Source of the DNA: Microbacterium sp. cf046
Lineage (GTDB): Bacteria; Actinomycetota; Actinomycetes; Actinomycetales; Microbacteriaceae
Direction: 5' to 3'
DNA: 64,000 nucleotides
NCBI RefSeq assembly: GCF_900114345.1
Contig: NZ_FOZJ01000002.1
Coordinates: 1,054,001 to 1,118,000, forward strand
Below, in pieces: positions 7,209 through 16,181 of the stretch. The notes below the pieces were generated by a model. The model ran no database searches, was not told where the DNA came from, and saw only the letters and a list, made by a program, of their open reading frames with translations. The translations under genes and the position numbers were made by a program. Within the stretch, counting starts at the first letter, position 1, and each line of letters opens with the position of its first letter.

Positions 7209-9776
7209 ATGGCGGATGCCGAGGGCAGAGGTCGACCGACAGCCGGGGCCGCGAACGAGCAGCTCGTGAGCGTCGGCGGCCGCCGCCTGCGCATCACGAA
7301 CCTCGACAAGGTGCTCTATCCGGAGACCGGCACGACCAAGGGCGAGGTGATCGACTACTACACACGCATCGGCCCGACGATGATCCCCCATGTCACCGGC
7401 CGCCCGGTGACGCGCAAGCGCTGGCCGAACGGGGTGGGCACGAGCGAGGATCCCGAACAGTCCTTCTTCGCCAAGGACCTCGAGCGCGGTGCGCCCGACT
7501 GGGTCCGTCGCCTCCCGATCCCGCACTCGGGCGGTCCGAAGGACTACCCGCTCATCAACGACGTACCGACGCTGGTGTACCTCGCTCAGGTGGCGAGCCT
7601 CGAGCTGCACGTGCCGCAGTGGCGCTTCACTCCGGACGGGGGGCGGGGGGATGCCGACCGGCTGGTGCTCGATCTCGACCCCGGTCCCGGAGCGGGGCTC
7701 GCGGAATGCGCCGAGGTCGCGCGGTGGGCGCGCGAGATCCTCGGCCACATGGGGCTGGATCCGTTCCCGGTCACGAGCGGCAGTAAGGGCGTCCAGCTCT
7801 ACTCCGCGCTGCCGCCGGGGCAGAGCAGCGAGGCCGCGTCGGCGATCGCGCACGAGCTGGCCCGGGCGATCGAGGCGGATCACCCCGACATGGTCGTCAG
7901 CAGCATGAAGAAGGCGATCCGCGGCGGCCGCGTGCTGATCGACTGGAGCCAGAACAACGGCGCCAAGACCACGATCGCACCGTACTCGCTGCGCGGTCGT
8001 GCCCACCCGAACGTCGCTGCGCCGCGCACATGGGACGAGCTGGACGACCCCGCTCTCGCGCAGCTGTCGTTCGAAGAGGTGCTCGAGCGCGTGGAGACGA
8101 TCGGCGACCCGCTGGCGGAGCTCGGGTTCCACGCCGGCGGCCGCGACGTCGACGAGGGGCCGCTCAGCACCTACATCTCCAAGCGCACCGCGGGCCGGAC
8201 GCCCGAGCCGGTCCCCTCGAATCCGGCCGCAGAGGCGACGCCGGCGGGAGAGCTGCCGATCTTCGTGATCCAGGAGCATCACGCCACGGCCCTGCACTGG
8301 GACTTCCGCCTGGAGCGGGACGGGGTTCTGGTGAGCTGGGCGGTGCCGCGCGGCGTCCCGCCATCGTACAAACGCAACAACCTCGCGATCATGACCGAGG
8401 ACCACCCGATGGACTACGCGACCTTCGAGGGCACGATCCCGTCGGGCGAGTACGGCGGCGGCAGCGTCACGATCTGGGACGACGGACGCTACGAGCTGGA
8501 GAAGTGGCGCGACGACGAGGTGATCGCGACCCTCGAAGGCAGGCCCGGCGGACCGCTCGGGCGCGTGCGGCTCGCGCTCATCCGCACCGAGGGCGAGGGC
8601 GAGAAGTCCACCTGGCTGCTGCACCGGATGAAGACCGACATCGACGGCCGGGTCCAGTCCGACGGCGACCCCGTGGAGCCATCGGCGCAGGCGGATGATC
8701 GCCGGATGCCGCGGCGCGAGCCGGTGTCCGGTGCACCGGCGGCGCCACGTGTCGCGTCGCAACCGCCGGCGAGCCCGGTACCGCTCGCGTGGCCGCCGCC
8801 CGCGGAGGCGCTGCGGCCCATGCTGTCGACCGGATCCACCCCGGAGCGCGCGACGCTCGCTGCGCGACAGTGGGGCGAGCCGGCCTGGGCCGAGGCGAAG
8901 TGGGACGGCATCCGCGCCATCGGCGTCTGGGACGGCACCCGCTTCCGGCTCGTCGCCCGCAGCGGCAACGACATCACCGCGAAGTACCCCGAGCTGACGG
9001 ACGCGGATCTGGGCCTCGGCTCCGAGCCGGCGATCGTGGACGGCGAAGTCGTCGCGATCGACGAGCGCGGGCGGCCGAGCTTCCCTCTGCTGCAGAACAG
9101 GATGAACCTGCAGCGACCGGGCGAGATCGCGCGGGAGGTGAAGCGCACGCCGGTGCAGTACTACCTCTTCGACGTCCTGGGCGCCCATGGCCAGGACCTC
9201 ACCGGGCAGCCCCTCCGCGTTCGGCGGGCGGTCCTCGAAGAGCTGGCGGCGGATGCCGTGGCTCCCGTCGTCGTGCCGCCGGTGTTCGACGACGTGGAGG
9301 GCGCGCTGCGGACCAGCCGGCAGCTCGACCTCGAGGGCGTCGTCGTGAAGGATCCGTCATCGACCTACCGGCGGGGCCTTCGCAGCGAGTCCTGGCTCAA
9401 GGTGAAGCTCACCCGCACGCAGGAGGTCGTGCTCGCCGGCATCCGCCCGGGCAACGGCGGGCGCGCCCAGACGTTCGGCTCGCTCCTGCTCGGCATCCCC
9501 GGACCGGACGGGCTGCAGTATGCCGGGCGGGTCGGCTCGGGCTTCAGCGACTCGACGCTGCTGAGCCTCATGCGCACGCTGGAGCCGCTGCACACCGATC
9601 GGAACCCGCTGGTGGGCGTGCCGCCGCTCGACACGCGCGGCGTGCAGTGGCTGCGACCCGAGGTCGTCGGCGAGGTGGAGTTCGGCGAGTTCACGCCCGG
9701 CGGCATCCTGCGGCACTCGCGCTGGCGCGGCCTGAGACCCGACAAATCCGCCGCCGATGTCGTCAGGGAGTCATAG
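7209..9776 (+). CDS. ligD: Multidomain DNA repair ligase LigD (POL-PE-LIG)
   Basis: An 855-residue protein with the mycobacterial domain order. The primase-like polymerase domain (about 15-300) has the metal-binding Asp-Leu-Asp in RLVLDLDPGPG near residue 154. The 3'-phosphoesterase domain (about 325-480) has the HHATALHWDFRLE metal motif near 358. The ATP-dependent ligase (about 540-850) has the adenylated Lys564 in EAKWDGIRA, followed by EGVVVKD (motif IV) and SWLKVKL (motif V). It fills, trims and seals broken ends delivered by Ku, so ku, the permease and ligD form one end-joining locus. ATG 7209 follows an AGGATGATGTC stretch. It is convergent with the CDF gene, with 3 bp between the stop codons. 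Confidence 0.97.
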   Translation: MADAEGRGRPTAGAANEQLVSVGGRRLRITNLDKVLYPETGTTKGEVIDYYTRIGPTMIPHVTGRPVTRKRWPNGVGTSEDPEQSFFAKDLERGAPDWVRRLPIPHSGGPKDYPLINDVPTLVYLAQVASLELHVPQWRFTPDGGRGDADRLVLDLDPGPGAGLAECAEVARWAREILGHMGLDPFPVTSGSKGVQLYSALPPGQSSEAASAIAHELARAIEADHPDMVVSSMKKAIRGGRVLIDWSQNNGAKTTIAPYSLRGRAHPNVAAPRTWDELDDPALAQLSFEEVLERVETIGDPLAELGFHAGGRDVDEGPLSTYISKRTAGRTPEPVPSNPAAEATPAGELPIFVIQEHHATALHWDFRLERDGVLVSWAVPRGVPPSYKRNNLAIMTEDHPMDYATFEGTIPSGEYGGGSVTIWDDGRYELEKWRDDEVIATLEGRPGGPLGRVRLALIRTEGEGEKSTWLLHRMKTDIDGRVQSDGDPVEPSAQADDRRMPRREPVSGAPAAPRVASQPPASPVPLAWPPPAEALRPMLSTGSTPERATLAARQWGEPAWAEAKWDGIRAIGVWDGTRFRLVARSGNDITAKYPELTDADLGLGSEPAIVDGEVVAIDERGRPSFPLLQNRMNLQRPGEIAREVKRTPVQYYLFDVLGAHGQDLTGQPLRVRRAVLEELAADAVAPVVVPPVFDDVEGALRTSRQLDLEGVVVKDPSSTYRRGLRSESWLKVKLTRTQEVVLAGIRPGNGGRAQTFGSLLLGIPGPDGLQYAGRVGSGFSDSTLLSLMRTLEPLHTDRNPLVGVPPLDTRGVQWLRPEVVGEVEFGEFTPGGILRHSRWRGLRPDKSAADVVRES

Positions 9777-9779
9777 CCC

Positions 9780-10688
9780 CTAGGCGTGCGCGTCGTGCTC
9801 GACGTGCCCGGCCGGCTCGAGCTGGAACGTCGAGTGCTCCACATCGAAGTGCTCGCTCAGGCACGACTGCAGCCGCTGCAGGATCGCGGCGGACTGCCCG
9901 TCCGCGAGCGCGGCATCGTCGACGACCACGTGCGCGGTGAAGACCGGCGCGCCGCGCGTGAGCTGCCAGACGTGCACGTCGTGGCAGTCCACGACTCCTG
10001 GCGTCGAGAGGATGTGATCCCTGATCTCGGTCACGTGCATGCCCTTGGGGGTCGACTCGCTCAGCACCGAGACCACTTCGCGCAGCAGCGAGATCGCCCG
10101 CGGGATGATCATGGCCGCGATGAGCAGCGAAGCGATCGCGTCGGCCTGCAGCCATCCGGTCGTGACGATCACGATCGCCGCCACGATCACGGCTGCCGAG
10201 CCGATCAGGTCGCCCATGACCTCCAGGTACGCCCCCCGCACGTTGATGCTGGTGCGCTGCGCCGCGCTCAGCAGCCACATCGCCACCGCATTCGCGATCA
10301 GGCCGATGATCGCGATGACGAGCATGAGTCCACCCGACACCTCGACGTCGGAGGGGTTGAGCAGCCGCTGGATCCCTTCGATCGCGACCCAGACCGACAG
10401 CGCGATCAGGATCACGCCGTTCACGAGGGCGCCGAAGACCTCGGCGCGCTGGAACCCGAACGTGCGGCGATCGTTCGCCGGACGGGCTGCGACGACGCTC
10501 GCGATCAGCGCGATCACCAGTGCCGCGGCATCCGTGAACATGTGCGCGGCATCCGCCAGCAGTGCCAGCGAACCCGACAGTGCCGCCCCGACGATCTGCA
10601 CGACCATCACGACGGAGGTGATCGCGAGCGAGATCGCGAGCAGCCGGCGATTGCCGGTGCCGCGGATGCCGGGCGCGTGGTCGTGCAT
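9780..10688 (-). CDS. Cation diffusion facilitator (zinc/cobalt exporter family)
   Basis: A 302-residue CDF transporter. It has six hydrophobic segments between about residues 15 and 205 and a cytoplasmic C-terminal domain (TEIRDHILSTPGVVDCHDVHVWQL). Helix II has ADAAHMFTDAAALV and helix V has GAYLEVMGDLIGSAAV; the His/Asp pairs of these motifs form the transport metal site, the usual set for Zn2+-type members (CzcD/ZitB group). It exports divalent metal using proton antiport. His-rich ends (MHDHAP, and GHVEHDAHA at the C-terminus) fit metal binding. It is convergent with ligD and followed upstream by an 82-bp gap. No metal-sensing regulator lies next to it. Confidence 0.9.
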   Translation of the reverse strand: MHDHAPGIRGTGNRRLLAISLAITSVVMVVQIVGAALSGSLALLADAAHMFTDAAALVIALIASVVAARPANDRRTFGFQRAEVFGALVNGVILIALSVWVAIEGIQRLLNPSDVEVSGGLMLVIAIIGLIANAVAMWLLSAAQRTSINVRGAYLEVMGDLIGSAAVIVAAIVIVTTGWLQADAIASLLIAAMIIPRAISLLREVVSVLSESTPKGMHVTEIRDHILSTPGVVDCHDVHVWQLTRGAPVFTAHVVVDDAALADGQSAAILQRLQSCLSEHFDVEHSTFQLEPAGHVEHDAHA

Positions 10689-10770
10689 GTCTTCAGGCTA
10701 CGACCGGGCACGCGGGCTTGGGGCGCGCCTCGCTAGTCGGGAATGAGAGCCGTTATCGCCTCGATCCGGG

Positions 10771-11457
10771 TCACAGCAGGAATGCGATGCCGGTCCCGGC
10801 CAGCCAGATCGACCATGCGATGTAGGCGATCGGGGTGAGGAAGCCGGCGAGCCTCCAGCCGCGCTCCTCGAAGCGTCCGACGAATTCGAACGAGCAGAGC
10901 GCGAGCACCGCGCCGACGACGATGCCGACGACTCCGATCCATCCGGGCACCGCAGTCGACTGGGTGATGGCGACACCGACCAGCACGGTCCACGCGCCGC
11001 TGAGCAGGTAGGCGAGGTGCTCCCCGACGGCGACCCCCAGATACCGGTTGAAGGACTGGAACACGATGTCGATCGCATCTCGCTGCGCCGGCGTGGTCTC
11101 CGGGTCCGCGTCCGCACGCGCGAGGAACGGCACCAGGAACGGCCAGCGGATGAGTCCCAGGAACTGCACCAGCGCGGCCAGGACGCCGACGACGAGCGCG
11201 GTCGACAGCAGGGCGGCATCCGCACCGCTCAGGCTCGCGGAGACGAGCGCCGCGAGCGGCGCGAGCAGCACCGCGGTCATCGCGAACGACCACCAGAGCA
11301 GGACGAGCGAGGAGCCGCCCGCGCGGAAGCGCTCGAGGATCTCGGCGGTGGGCCGGCGCAGGATGTCGGGGTAGGCGAAGCGCGCGGCGAGGGCGGCGAA
11401 GGCGACGTTGAAGGCGATCGGCAGGGCGATCAGCAGGATGCCGGTGACGATGTGCAT
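10771..11457 (-). CDS. DUF4386-like integral membrane protein
   Basis: A 228-residue protein with about six hydrophobic helices. The frame holds MHIVTGILLIALPIAF at the first helix, a cytoplasmic loop with FLARADADPETTPAQRDAIDIVFQSFNRYLGVAVGEHLAYL, and a GWRLAGFLTPIAYIAWSIWLAGTG C-terminal helix pair. The QRDAI...FNRYLGVAVGEHL region is characteristic of DUF4386. Function is unknown. ATG 11457 lies 5 bp after the stop of the upstream membrane protein gene, so both are read from the promoter near 12080. Longer in-frame readings extending through the neighbour are shadows. Confidence 0.75.
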   Translation of the reverse strand: MHIVTGILLIALPIAFNVAFAALAARFAYPDILRRPTAEILERFRAGGSSLVLLWWSFAMTAVLLAPLAALVSASLSGADAALLSTALVVGVLAALVQFLGLIRWPFLVPFLARADADPETTPAQRDAIDIVFQSFNRYLGVAVGEHLAYLLSGAWTVLVGVAITQSTAVPGWIGVVGIVVGAVLALCSFEFVGRFEERGWRLAGFLTPIAYIAWSIWLAGTGIAFLL

Positions 11458-11462
11458 GGCGC

Positions 11463-12032
11463 TCAGACGCTCGCCGCGTCGGTGACCGCGGAATCGGCGG
11501 CCGGGTGGTCGGCGACCCGTCGGGTCCGGGGTCCGAGGATGAGGCGGAGGGCGACGCCGGTGATCACCGTGGCGACCAGGGCACCGCTGGCTCCGAACAC
11601 GATGTGGCCGCGATCGATGTCGACGATGACGAACGACGTGATGATCCAGCCCAGGGTCCAGCTGAGACCCACGAGCGCGGTCCACAGCGCGGCGACCGGG
11701 AGCCCGCGGCGCAGGAGCACGCCCTGCACGCCACCGAGCAGCAGGCCCGTGATCGCCCCCGCGGTGATCGCGGCTGCCGGGGTGGTGGGCGCGCCTGCGA
11801 CGGCGACGGAGAGGGACATGCCCACCGACACCGCCGCCGACGATCCGACCAGCCACAGCCAGTTCACCGCTCGTCCGAGCGCGAGCCATTGGGCTCCCCC
11901 GATGACGGCGCCGGTGAGAAGTCCTCCGGCCGCGGCGACCAGCGGACTGCCGACCGAGCCGAACAGGAGCATCGCGGCGAGCCCGCTCAGCGGAAAGGCG
12001 AGGAACGTGGGGATCCAGCGGAGGAAGGACAT
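11463..12032 (-). CDS. Glycine-rich multi-helix membrane protein
   Basis: A 189-residue hydrophobic protein with about five or six helices. Several have glycine-zipper spacing (AAAGGLLTGAVIGGAQWLALG, and AITAGAITGLLLGGVQGVLL), and the ALGRAVNWLWLVGSSAA segment suggests an internal duplication: GGxxxGAxxGGxQ and GAxxGxxxGGxQ appear in the first and second halves. No enzyme motif is visible and I do not recognise the family. ATG 12032 follows a good AGGAG site (12038-12042). It is the first gene of a two-gene operon with the DUF4386-like protein, behind a repeat-rich promoter (12065-12103) that suggests repressor control. Confidence 0.7.
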   Translation of the reverse strand: MSFLRWIPTFLAFPLSGLAAMLLFGSVGSPLVAAAGGLLTGAVIGGAQWLALGRAVNWLWLVGSSAAVSVGMSLSVAVAGAPTTPAAAITAGAITGLLLGGVQGVLLRRGLPVAALWTALVGLSWTLGWIITSFVIVDIDRGHIVFGASGALVATVITGVALRLILGPRTRRVADHPAADSAVTDAASV

Positions 12033-12064
12033 GACGGCTCCTGTAGTGGCTCGAAAGAGTTTGT

Positions 12065-12103
12065 GTACGATGTACGTTACCTCATAGCGTACAGCGTACG
12101 CAA
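12065..12103 (-). promoter_or_regulatory. Promoter with four GTAC half-sites, probable TetR-type operator
   Basis: GTAC occurs at 12065, 12072, 12089 and 12096: two GTAC-N3-GTAC units exactly 24 bp apart, each part of a longer imperfect palindrome. On the minus strand a -35 like TTGCGT (12103-12098) and a -10 like TAACGT (12079-12074) are 18 bp apart and sit inside the repeats, so a bound dimer would block RNA polymerase. Paired GTAC-type palindromes are common operators of TetR regulators, but no regulator gene lies next to it in the window. Confidence 0.6.
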
Positions 12104-12140
12104 GCCGGTATTGCGAAGCGATCGACCGGGCGTGCCTCGG

Positions 12141-12764
12141 TCAGATCGCGGCGAGCAGCGGGGCGAGCGCGCGGAACGCGCGGGCGCGATGGGATGCCGC
12201 GTTCTTCTCGGCCGCGTCCCACTCCCCCACGGTGCGTTCGGAGTCGGCGGGCTGTCCGTCCGGCACGAAGATCGGGTCGTAGCCGAACCCGCCCCCGCCG
12301 GATGCCGCTGCAGCGAGCCGGCCGGGCCAGCGGCCCTCCACGACGTGCTCCTCCCCTTCGGGCAGAACCAGGGCGATCGTCGAGACGAAGGATGCGGTGC
12401 GATGCGGGTCGCGGACGTCGGAGAGCTGATCAAGGAGCAGCTGCAGATTGGCCGCGGCATCCTTCGCATGACCCGCCCAGTACGCGGAGAAGACGCCGGG
12501 GGCACCGCCGAGCACATCCACGCAGATGCCGGAGTCGTCGGCGAGAGCGGGCAGGCCCGTGTGCGCGGCTGCGGCACGGGCCTTGATGAGGGCGTTCTCG
12601 GCGAAGGTCACACCATCCTCGACCGGCTCCGGGCCGTCGTACCCGACGACCTCGAGATCGGGCCGGGTGGCTGCGACGATCGCGCCGAACTCCTCCACCT
12701 TGTGCGGGTTGTGGGTCGCCAGCACGATTCGGCGCGGGCGGGCCGCCGGGCCCGTGGCCGCCAT
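12141..12764 (-). CDS. rdgB: Non-canonical purine NTP pyrophosphatase (RdgB/HAM1)
   Basis: A 207-residue member of the Ham1/RdgB family, which hydrolyses ITP, dITP and XTP to the monophosphate and removes these damaged nucleotides from the pool. The N-terminal substrate motif IVLATHNPHKVEEF, the metal site ALADDSGICVDVL with PGVFSAYWAG, and the FGYDPIF motif are all intact. ATG 12764 overlaps the RNase PH stop as ATGA, so the two are translationally coupled; an rph-rdgB pair is common in actinobacteria. The C-terminus (EKNAASHRARAFRAL) carries the usual conserved SHR motif. Confidence 0.96.
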   Translation of the reverse strand: MAATGPAARPRRIVLATHNPHKVEEFGAIVAATRPDLEVVGYDGPEPVEDGVTFAENALIKARAAAAHTGLPALADDSGICVDVLGGAPGVFSAYWAGHAKDAAANLQLLLDQLSDVRDPHRTASFVSTIALVLPEGEEHVVEGRWPGRLAAAASGGGGFGYDPIFVPDGQPADSERTVGEWDAAEKNAASHRARAFRALAPLLAAI

Positions 12765-13501
12765 CACTCCGCCGCGAGCGCCGCCGCCTGGAGGTCGCGG
12801 AGATCCGCGCATCCGGCGACGCCGAGCTCGAGCAGTGCGTCCAGCTCGCGCTTGTCGAAGGGCGCTCCCTCGGCGGTGCCCTGGACCTCGACGAAGAGCC
12901 CGCGACCCGTCACGACGATGTTCATGTCGGTCTCGGCGCGCACGTCCTCGACGTAAGCGAGGTCGAGCATCGGCTCGCCGTCGATGATCCCGACCGACAC
13001 GGCGGCGACGGAGTCGATCAGCGGCGTGGCCTTCTGCCCGATGAACTTCTTGGCGCGGCCCCACTCGATCGCATCGGCGAGGGCGACGTACGCGCCGGTG
13101 ATGGCCGCGGTGCGCGTGCCGCCGTCTGCCTGCAGCACGTCGCAGTCGATCACGATCGTGTTCTCGCCGAGCGCCTTGGTGTCCACGACCGCGCGCAGCG
13201 CGCGCCCCACCAGGCGCGAGATCTCGTGGGTGCGGCCGCCGATCCTGCCCTTGACGCTCTCGCGGTCGTTGCGACTGTTCGTCGCCCGCGGCAGCATCGC
13301 ATACTCCGCCGTGACCCAGCCCTTGCCCTTGCCGGTGAGCCACCGCGGCACGCCGTTCGTGAACGATGCGGTGCACAGCACCTTGGTCCCGCCGAACGAG
13401 ATGAGGGCGGAGCCCTCCGCGTGGCTGCTCCAGCCACGCTCGATCGTGATCGGCCGCAGCTGGTCGACAGCGCGGCCGTCTGCACGGATGATGTCGCTCA
13501 T
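12764..13501 (-). CDS. rph: Ribonuclease PH
   Basis: A 245-residue phosphorolytic 3'-5' exoribonuclease that trims tRNA 3' ends, releasing nucleoside diphosphates. Family motifs are clear: [71 protein letters not shown] and [21 protein letters not shown] 13501 gives the canonical [10 protein letters not shown] start behind a GAGAGAGA ribosome site; frames reaching to 13579 only add an unrelated extension. It is first in the rph-rdgB operon and lies 97 bp downstream of the murI stop on the same strand. Confidence 0.96.
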   Translation of the reverse strand: MSDIIRADGRAVDQLRPITIERGWSSHAEGSALISFGGTKVLCTASFTNGVPRWLTGKGKGWVTAEYAMLPRATNSRNDRESVKGRIGGRTHEISRLVGRALRAVVDTKALGENTIVIDCDVLQADGGTRTAAITGAYVALADAIEWGRAKKFIGQKATPLIDSVAAVSVGIIDGEPMLDLAYVEDVRAETDMNIVVTGRGLFVEVQGTAEGAPFDKRELDALLELGVAGCADLRDLQAAALAAE

Positions 13502-13598
13502 TCGATCTGTCTCTCTCATTCTGTCGATGTCCCACTTTCGCATCGTGCGCACGGCGTGTCGCCTGCACGATCGGGACACGGATGCCGAGGCGAGCGCC

Positions 13599-14423
13599 TC
13601 AGCGAAGCGTGGGCAGGTCGATCGCCCCGGTCTGCACGAGCTGCACCTCGGTGACCTCGCGGCCCATCAGCCGGTGGGCGAGCCTGAGGAAGTCGTCGGC
13701 CGAGGCACCTGTCGCCTCGTAGATGTGGCGGGGTGCGGCACCCGGTCCGGCGAGCAGGTCTCGGCTCACCAGCTGACGGTAGACGTCCTTCGCGGTCTCG
13801 GTGTCGCTCGAGACGAGCGACACCTCCGATCCCATGACGTAGCTGATGGCGCCCTCGAGGAACGGATAGTGCGTGCACCCGAGCACGAGCGTGTCGACTC
13901 CGGCGTGGCGCAGCGACGCGAGGTACTGCTCGGCGACCGCGAGGACTTCGGGCGAGTCGGTGACGCCTGCCTCGACGAACTCGACGAATCGCGGGCACGC
14001 CTCGGCGAAGACCGTGAGCTTCTCGTTCACCTCGAGCATGTCCTGGTACGCGCCCGAGCCGATCGTTCCGGCCGTGCCGATGACGCCGATCCGTCCGTTG
14101 CGGGTGGTCGACATCGCGGTGCGGACCGCCGGGCCGATCACTTCGACGACCGGGACGTCGTAGCGCTCGCGCGCATCGCGCAGCATCGCGGCCGATGCGG
14201 TGTTGCACGCGATCACGAGCATCTTCACGCCCTGATCGACGAGGGTGTCGAGGATCTCGAGCGAGTACCGGCGCACATCGGCGATGGGCTTCGGGCCGTA
14301 GGGCGAGCGCGCGGTGTCGCCGATGTAGAGCAGCGACTCACGCGGCAGCTGAGCGGAGATCGCCCGGGCGACGGTGAGCCCGCCGACCCCGGAGTCGAAG
14401 ATGCCGATCGGCGCGTCATTCAC
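13599..14423 (-). CDS. murI: Glutamate racemase
   Basis: A 274-residue racemase converting L- to D-glutamate for peptidoglycan stem peptides. The two catalytic cysteines are Cys73 ([10 protein letters not shown]) and Cys183 ([10 protein letters not shown]), and the N-terminal [13 protein letters not shown] and [10 protein letters not shown] motifs are complete. The start is GTG 14423, matching the usual [12 protein letters not shown] beginning. It is divergent from pncB with 57 bp between starts. In many actinobacteria murI lies just before rph, as here, which suggests readthrough into rph-rdgB; no strong terminator is seen in the 97-bp gap. Confidence 0.96.
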   Translation of the reverse strand: MNDAPIGIFDSGVGGLTVARAISAQLPRESLLYIGDTARSPYGPKPIADVRRYSLEILDTLVDQGVKMLVIACNTASAAMLRDARERYDVPVVEVIGPAVRTAMSTTRNGRIGVIGTAGTIGSGAYQDMLEVNEKLTVFAEACPRFVEFVEAGVTDSPEVLAVAEQYLASLRHAGVDTLVLGCTHYPFLEGAISYVMGSEVSLVSSDTETAKDVYRQLVSRDLLAGPGAAPRHIYEATGASADDFLRLAHRLMGREVTEVQLVQTGAIDLPTLR

Positions 14424-14480
14424 GATGGACCAGCCTACCTGGGCCCGCTGGGGTCCCGACCGCCTCAGTAGGCTGACCCC

Positions 14481-15812
14481 ATGAGCGCGCGCAGCACCGC
14501 CCTGCACACCGACCGCTATGAGCTGACGATGCTGGATGCCGCGCTGCGCGACGGAACCGCGCAGCGCCATTGCGTGTTCGAGCTGTTCGCGCGGCGCCTC
14601 GCCGGCGGGCGGCGGTTCGGCGTCGTCGCCGGCACGGGCCGGCTGCTCTCGCTCATCGAGGACTTCCGCTTCGGCGAGGACGAGCTGCGGTTCCTCCGCG
14701 ACAACCGCGTGGTGGATGCCGACACCCTGGACTTCCTGGCCGGATACCGCTTCACAGGCTGGATCACGGGCTACCGCGAGGGCGAACTGTACTTCCCCGG
14801 GTCGCCGATCCTCACGATCGAGGGGTCGTTCGCAGAAGCCGTGGTGCTCGAGACGCTCGCGCTGAGCGTGCTCAATCACGACTCCGCCGTCGCGTCGGCG
14901 GCAGCACGCATGAGCATCGCTGCAGGCGACCGGCCGCTCGCCGAGATGGGCTCCCGACGCGCCGGTGAGGAGTCGGCCGTCGCCGCGGCGCGCGCCGCCT
15001 ACATCACCGGATTCGGCGCGACCAGCAACCTGGAGGCTGGGCGCCGCTGGGGCATCCCCACGATGGGCACGGCCGCGCACGCCTGGACGCTCCTCCACGA
15101 CACGGAGGAAGAGGCGTTCCGCGCCCAGATCGACGCGCTCGGGACCGATACGACGCTCCTCGTGGACACCTACGACACCCCGCAGGGCGTCGAGACGGCG
15201 ATCCGCGTCGCCGGCCCCGGGCTCGGCGGTGTGCGCATCGACTCGGGCGACCTGCCGGCCGTCGCAGCGGCCGTCCGCACGCAGCTGGACGAACTCGGCG
15301 CGACCTCGACGAGGATCACCGTGACCAGCGACCTCGACGAGTACGCGATCGCCGCACTCGCGGCATCCCCCGTCGACGCGTACGGCGTCGGCACCTCGGT
15401 CGTGACCGGCTCAGGTACGCCGACCGCGGGCATGGTCTACAAGCTCGTCGCCCGGCAGGGCACCGACGGCTCCTGGACCGCGGTCGCCAAGGCCTCGACC
15501 GACAAGGGTTCCAAGGGCGGTCGCAAGGCGGCGTTCCGCACCCTGGACAACGGCACAGCGACGACCGAGCTCATCGCCGTCTCAGACGGCTTCGAGCAGG
15601 TCGACACACCCTCCGAGCATCCCGACTCCCGGCCGCTCCAGGTGCAGCTCGTCGTGCACGGCGAAGCGGATGCCGCGTACGAGGGTCACGCGGGTGTCGA
15701 AGCGGCGCGCGCGCATCATTCCCGTGTGCGAGAGGAGCTGCCGGTGCGCGGGCTCGCGCTCAGTCGCTCGGATCCGGCGATCCCCACGGTGTACGTCGAC
15801 GCCGAGGGCTGA
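14481..15812 (+). CDS. pncB: Nicotinate phosphoribosyltransferase
   Basis: A 443-residue enzyme of the NAD salvage pathway that joins nicotinate and PRPP. It begins [18 protein letters not shown], includes the [12 protein letters not shown] strand, the [10 protein letters not shown] active-site motif (the AGEE lets it be placed with actinobacterial PncB), [26 protein letters not shown] and the phosphate-binding GVRIDSGDL and [10 protein letters not shown] loops. Length is normal for the family. ATG 14481 is divergent from murI; the convergent DUF3039 gene starts 33 bp past its stop. Confidence 0.95.
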   Translation: MSARSTALHTDRYELTMLDAALRDGTAQRHCVFELFARRLAGGRRFGVVAGTGRLLSLIEDFRFGEDELRFLRDNRVVDADTLDFLAGYRFTGWITGYREGELYFPGSPILTIEGSFAEAVVLETLALSVLNHDSAVASAAARMSIAAGDRPLAEMGSRRAGEESAVAAARAAYITGFGATSNLEAGRRWGIPTMGTAAHAWTLLHDTEEEAFRAQIDALGTDTTLLVDTYDTPQGVETAIRVAGPGLGGVRIDSGDLPAVAAAVRTQLDELGATSTRITVTSDLDEYAIAALAASPVDAYGVGTSVVTGSGTPTAGMVYKLVARQGTDGSWTAVAKASTDKGSKGGRKAAFRTLDNGTATTELIAVSDGFEQVDTPSEHPDSRPLQVQLVVHGEADAAYEGHAGVEAARAHHSRVREELPVRGLALSRSDPAIPTVYVDAEG

Positions 15813-15845
15813 CGGCCCGCCGTTCCTGAGGCGCCCCCTACGCGG

Positions 15846-16112
15846 TCAGCCGACCAGCGACTCGTAGATCTCCTTGCACGTCGGGCACACCGGGAACTTC
15901 TCCGGATCGCGCCCAGGCGTCCACTTCTTGCCGCACAGCGCCCTGACGGGCTTGCCCGTGATCGCCGACTCGAGGATCTTCTCCTTCTTCACGTAGTGCG
16001 AGAAGCGCTCGTGATCGCCGGGTTCGAGGTTCTCTTCCCGGATGAGCTCTTCGAGCTCACGATCGAGGGTTGCGATGCCACCCTGATCCGGGCTGTCGAG
16101 AGGGGTGCTCAT
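15846..16112 (-). CDS. DUF3039 zinc-ribbon-like small protein
   Basis: An 88-residue actinobacterial family protein. The N-terminal half is acidic and helical (TLDRELEELIREENLEPGD); then comes HYVKKEKILESAITGKPVRALCGKKW and a CPTCKEIYESL end. The single Cys in RALCGKKW plus the Cys-x2-Cys pair, with a histidine in ERFSHYV, could hold a zinc ion. DUF3039 proteins are conserved next to pncB or ClpS genes in actinobacteria, but no function has been shown. It is a single gene convergent with pncB. Confidence 0.93.
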   Translation of the reverse strand: MSTPLDSPDQGGIATLDRELEELIREENLEPGDHERFSHYVKKEKILESAITGKPVRALCGKKWTPGRDPEKFPVCPTCKEIYESLVG

Positions 16113-16181
16113 GGTCAGTCAGTGTATCGCGGCCTCGCGTCCGGGGGGCAGGATGATGCGCCACGCGCACCGCCGCGAAGC

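Noticed and set aside
5883..9188. A 1101-residue open frame on the minus strand
   Set aside because: It lies opposite the permease and LigD, is Arg/Pro/His-rich and shows no domain; high GC produces such shadows.
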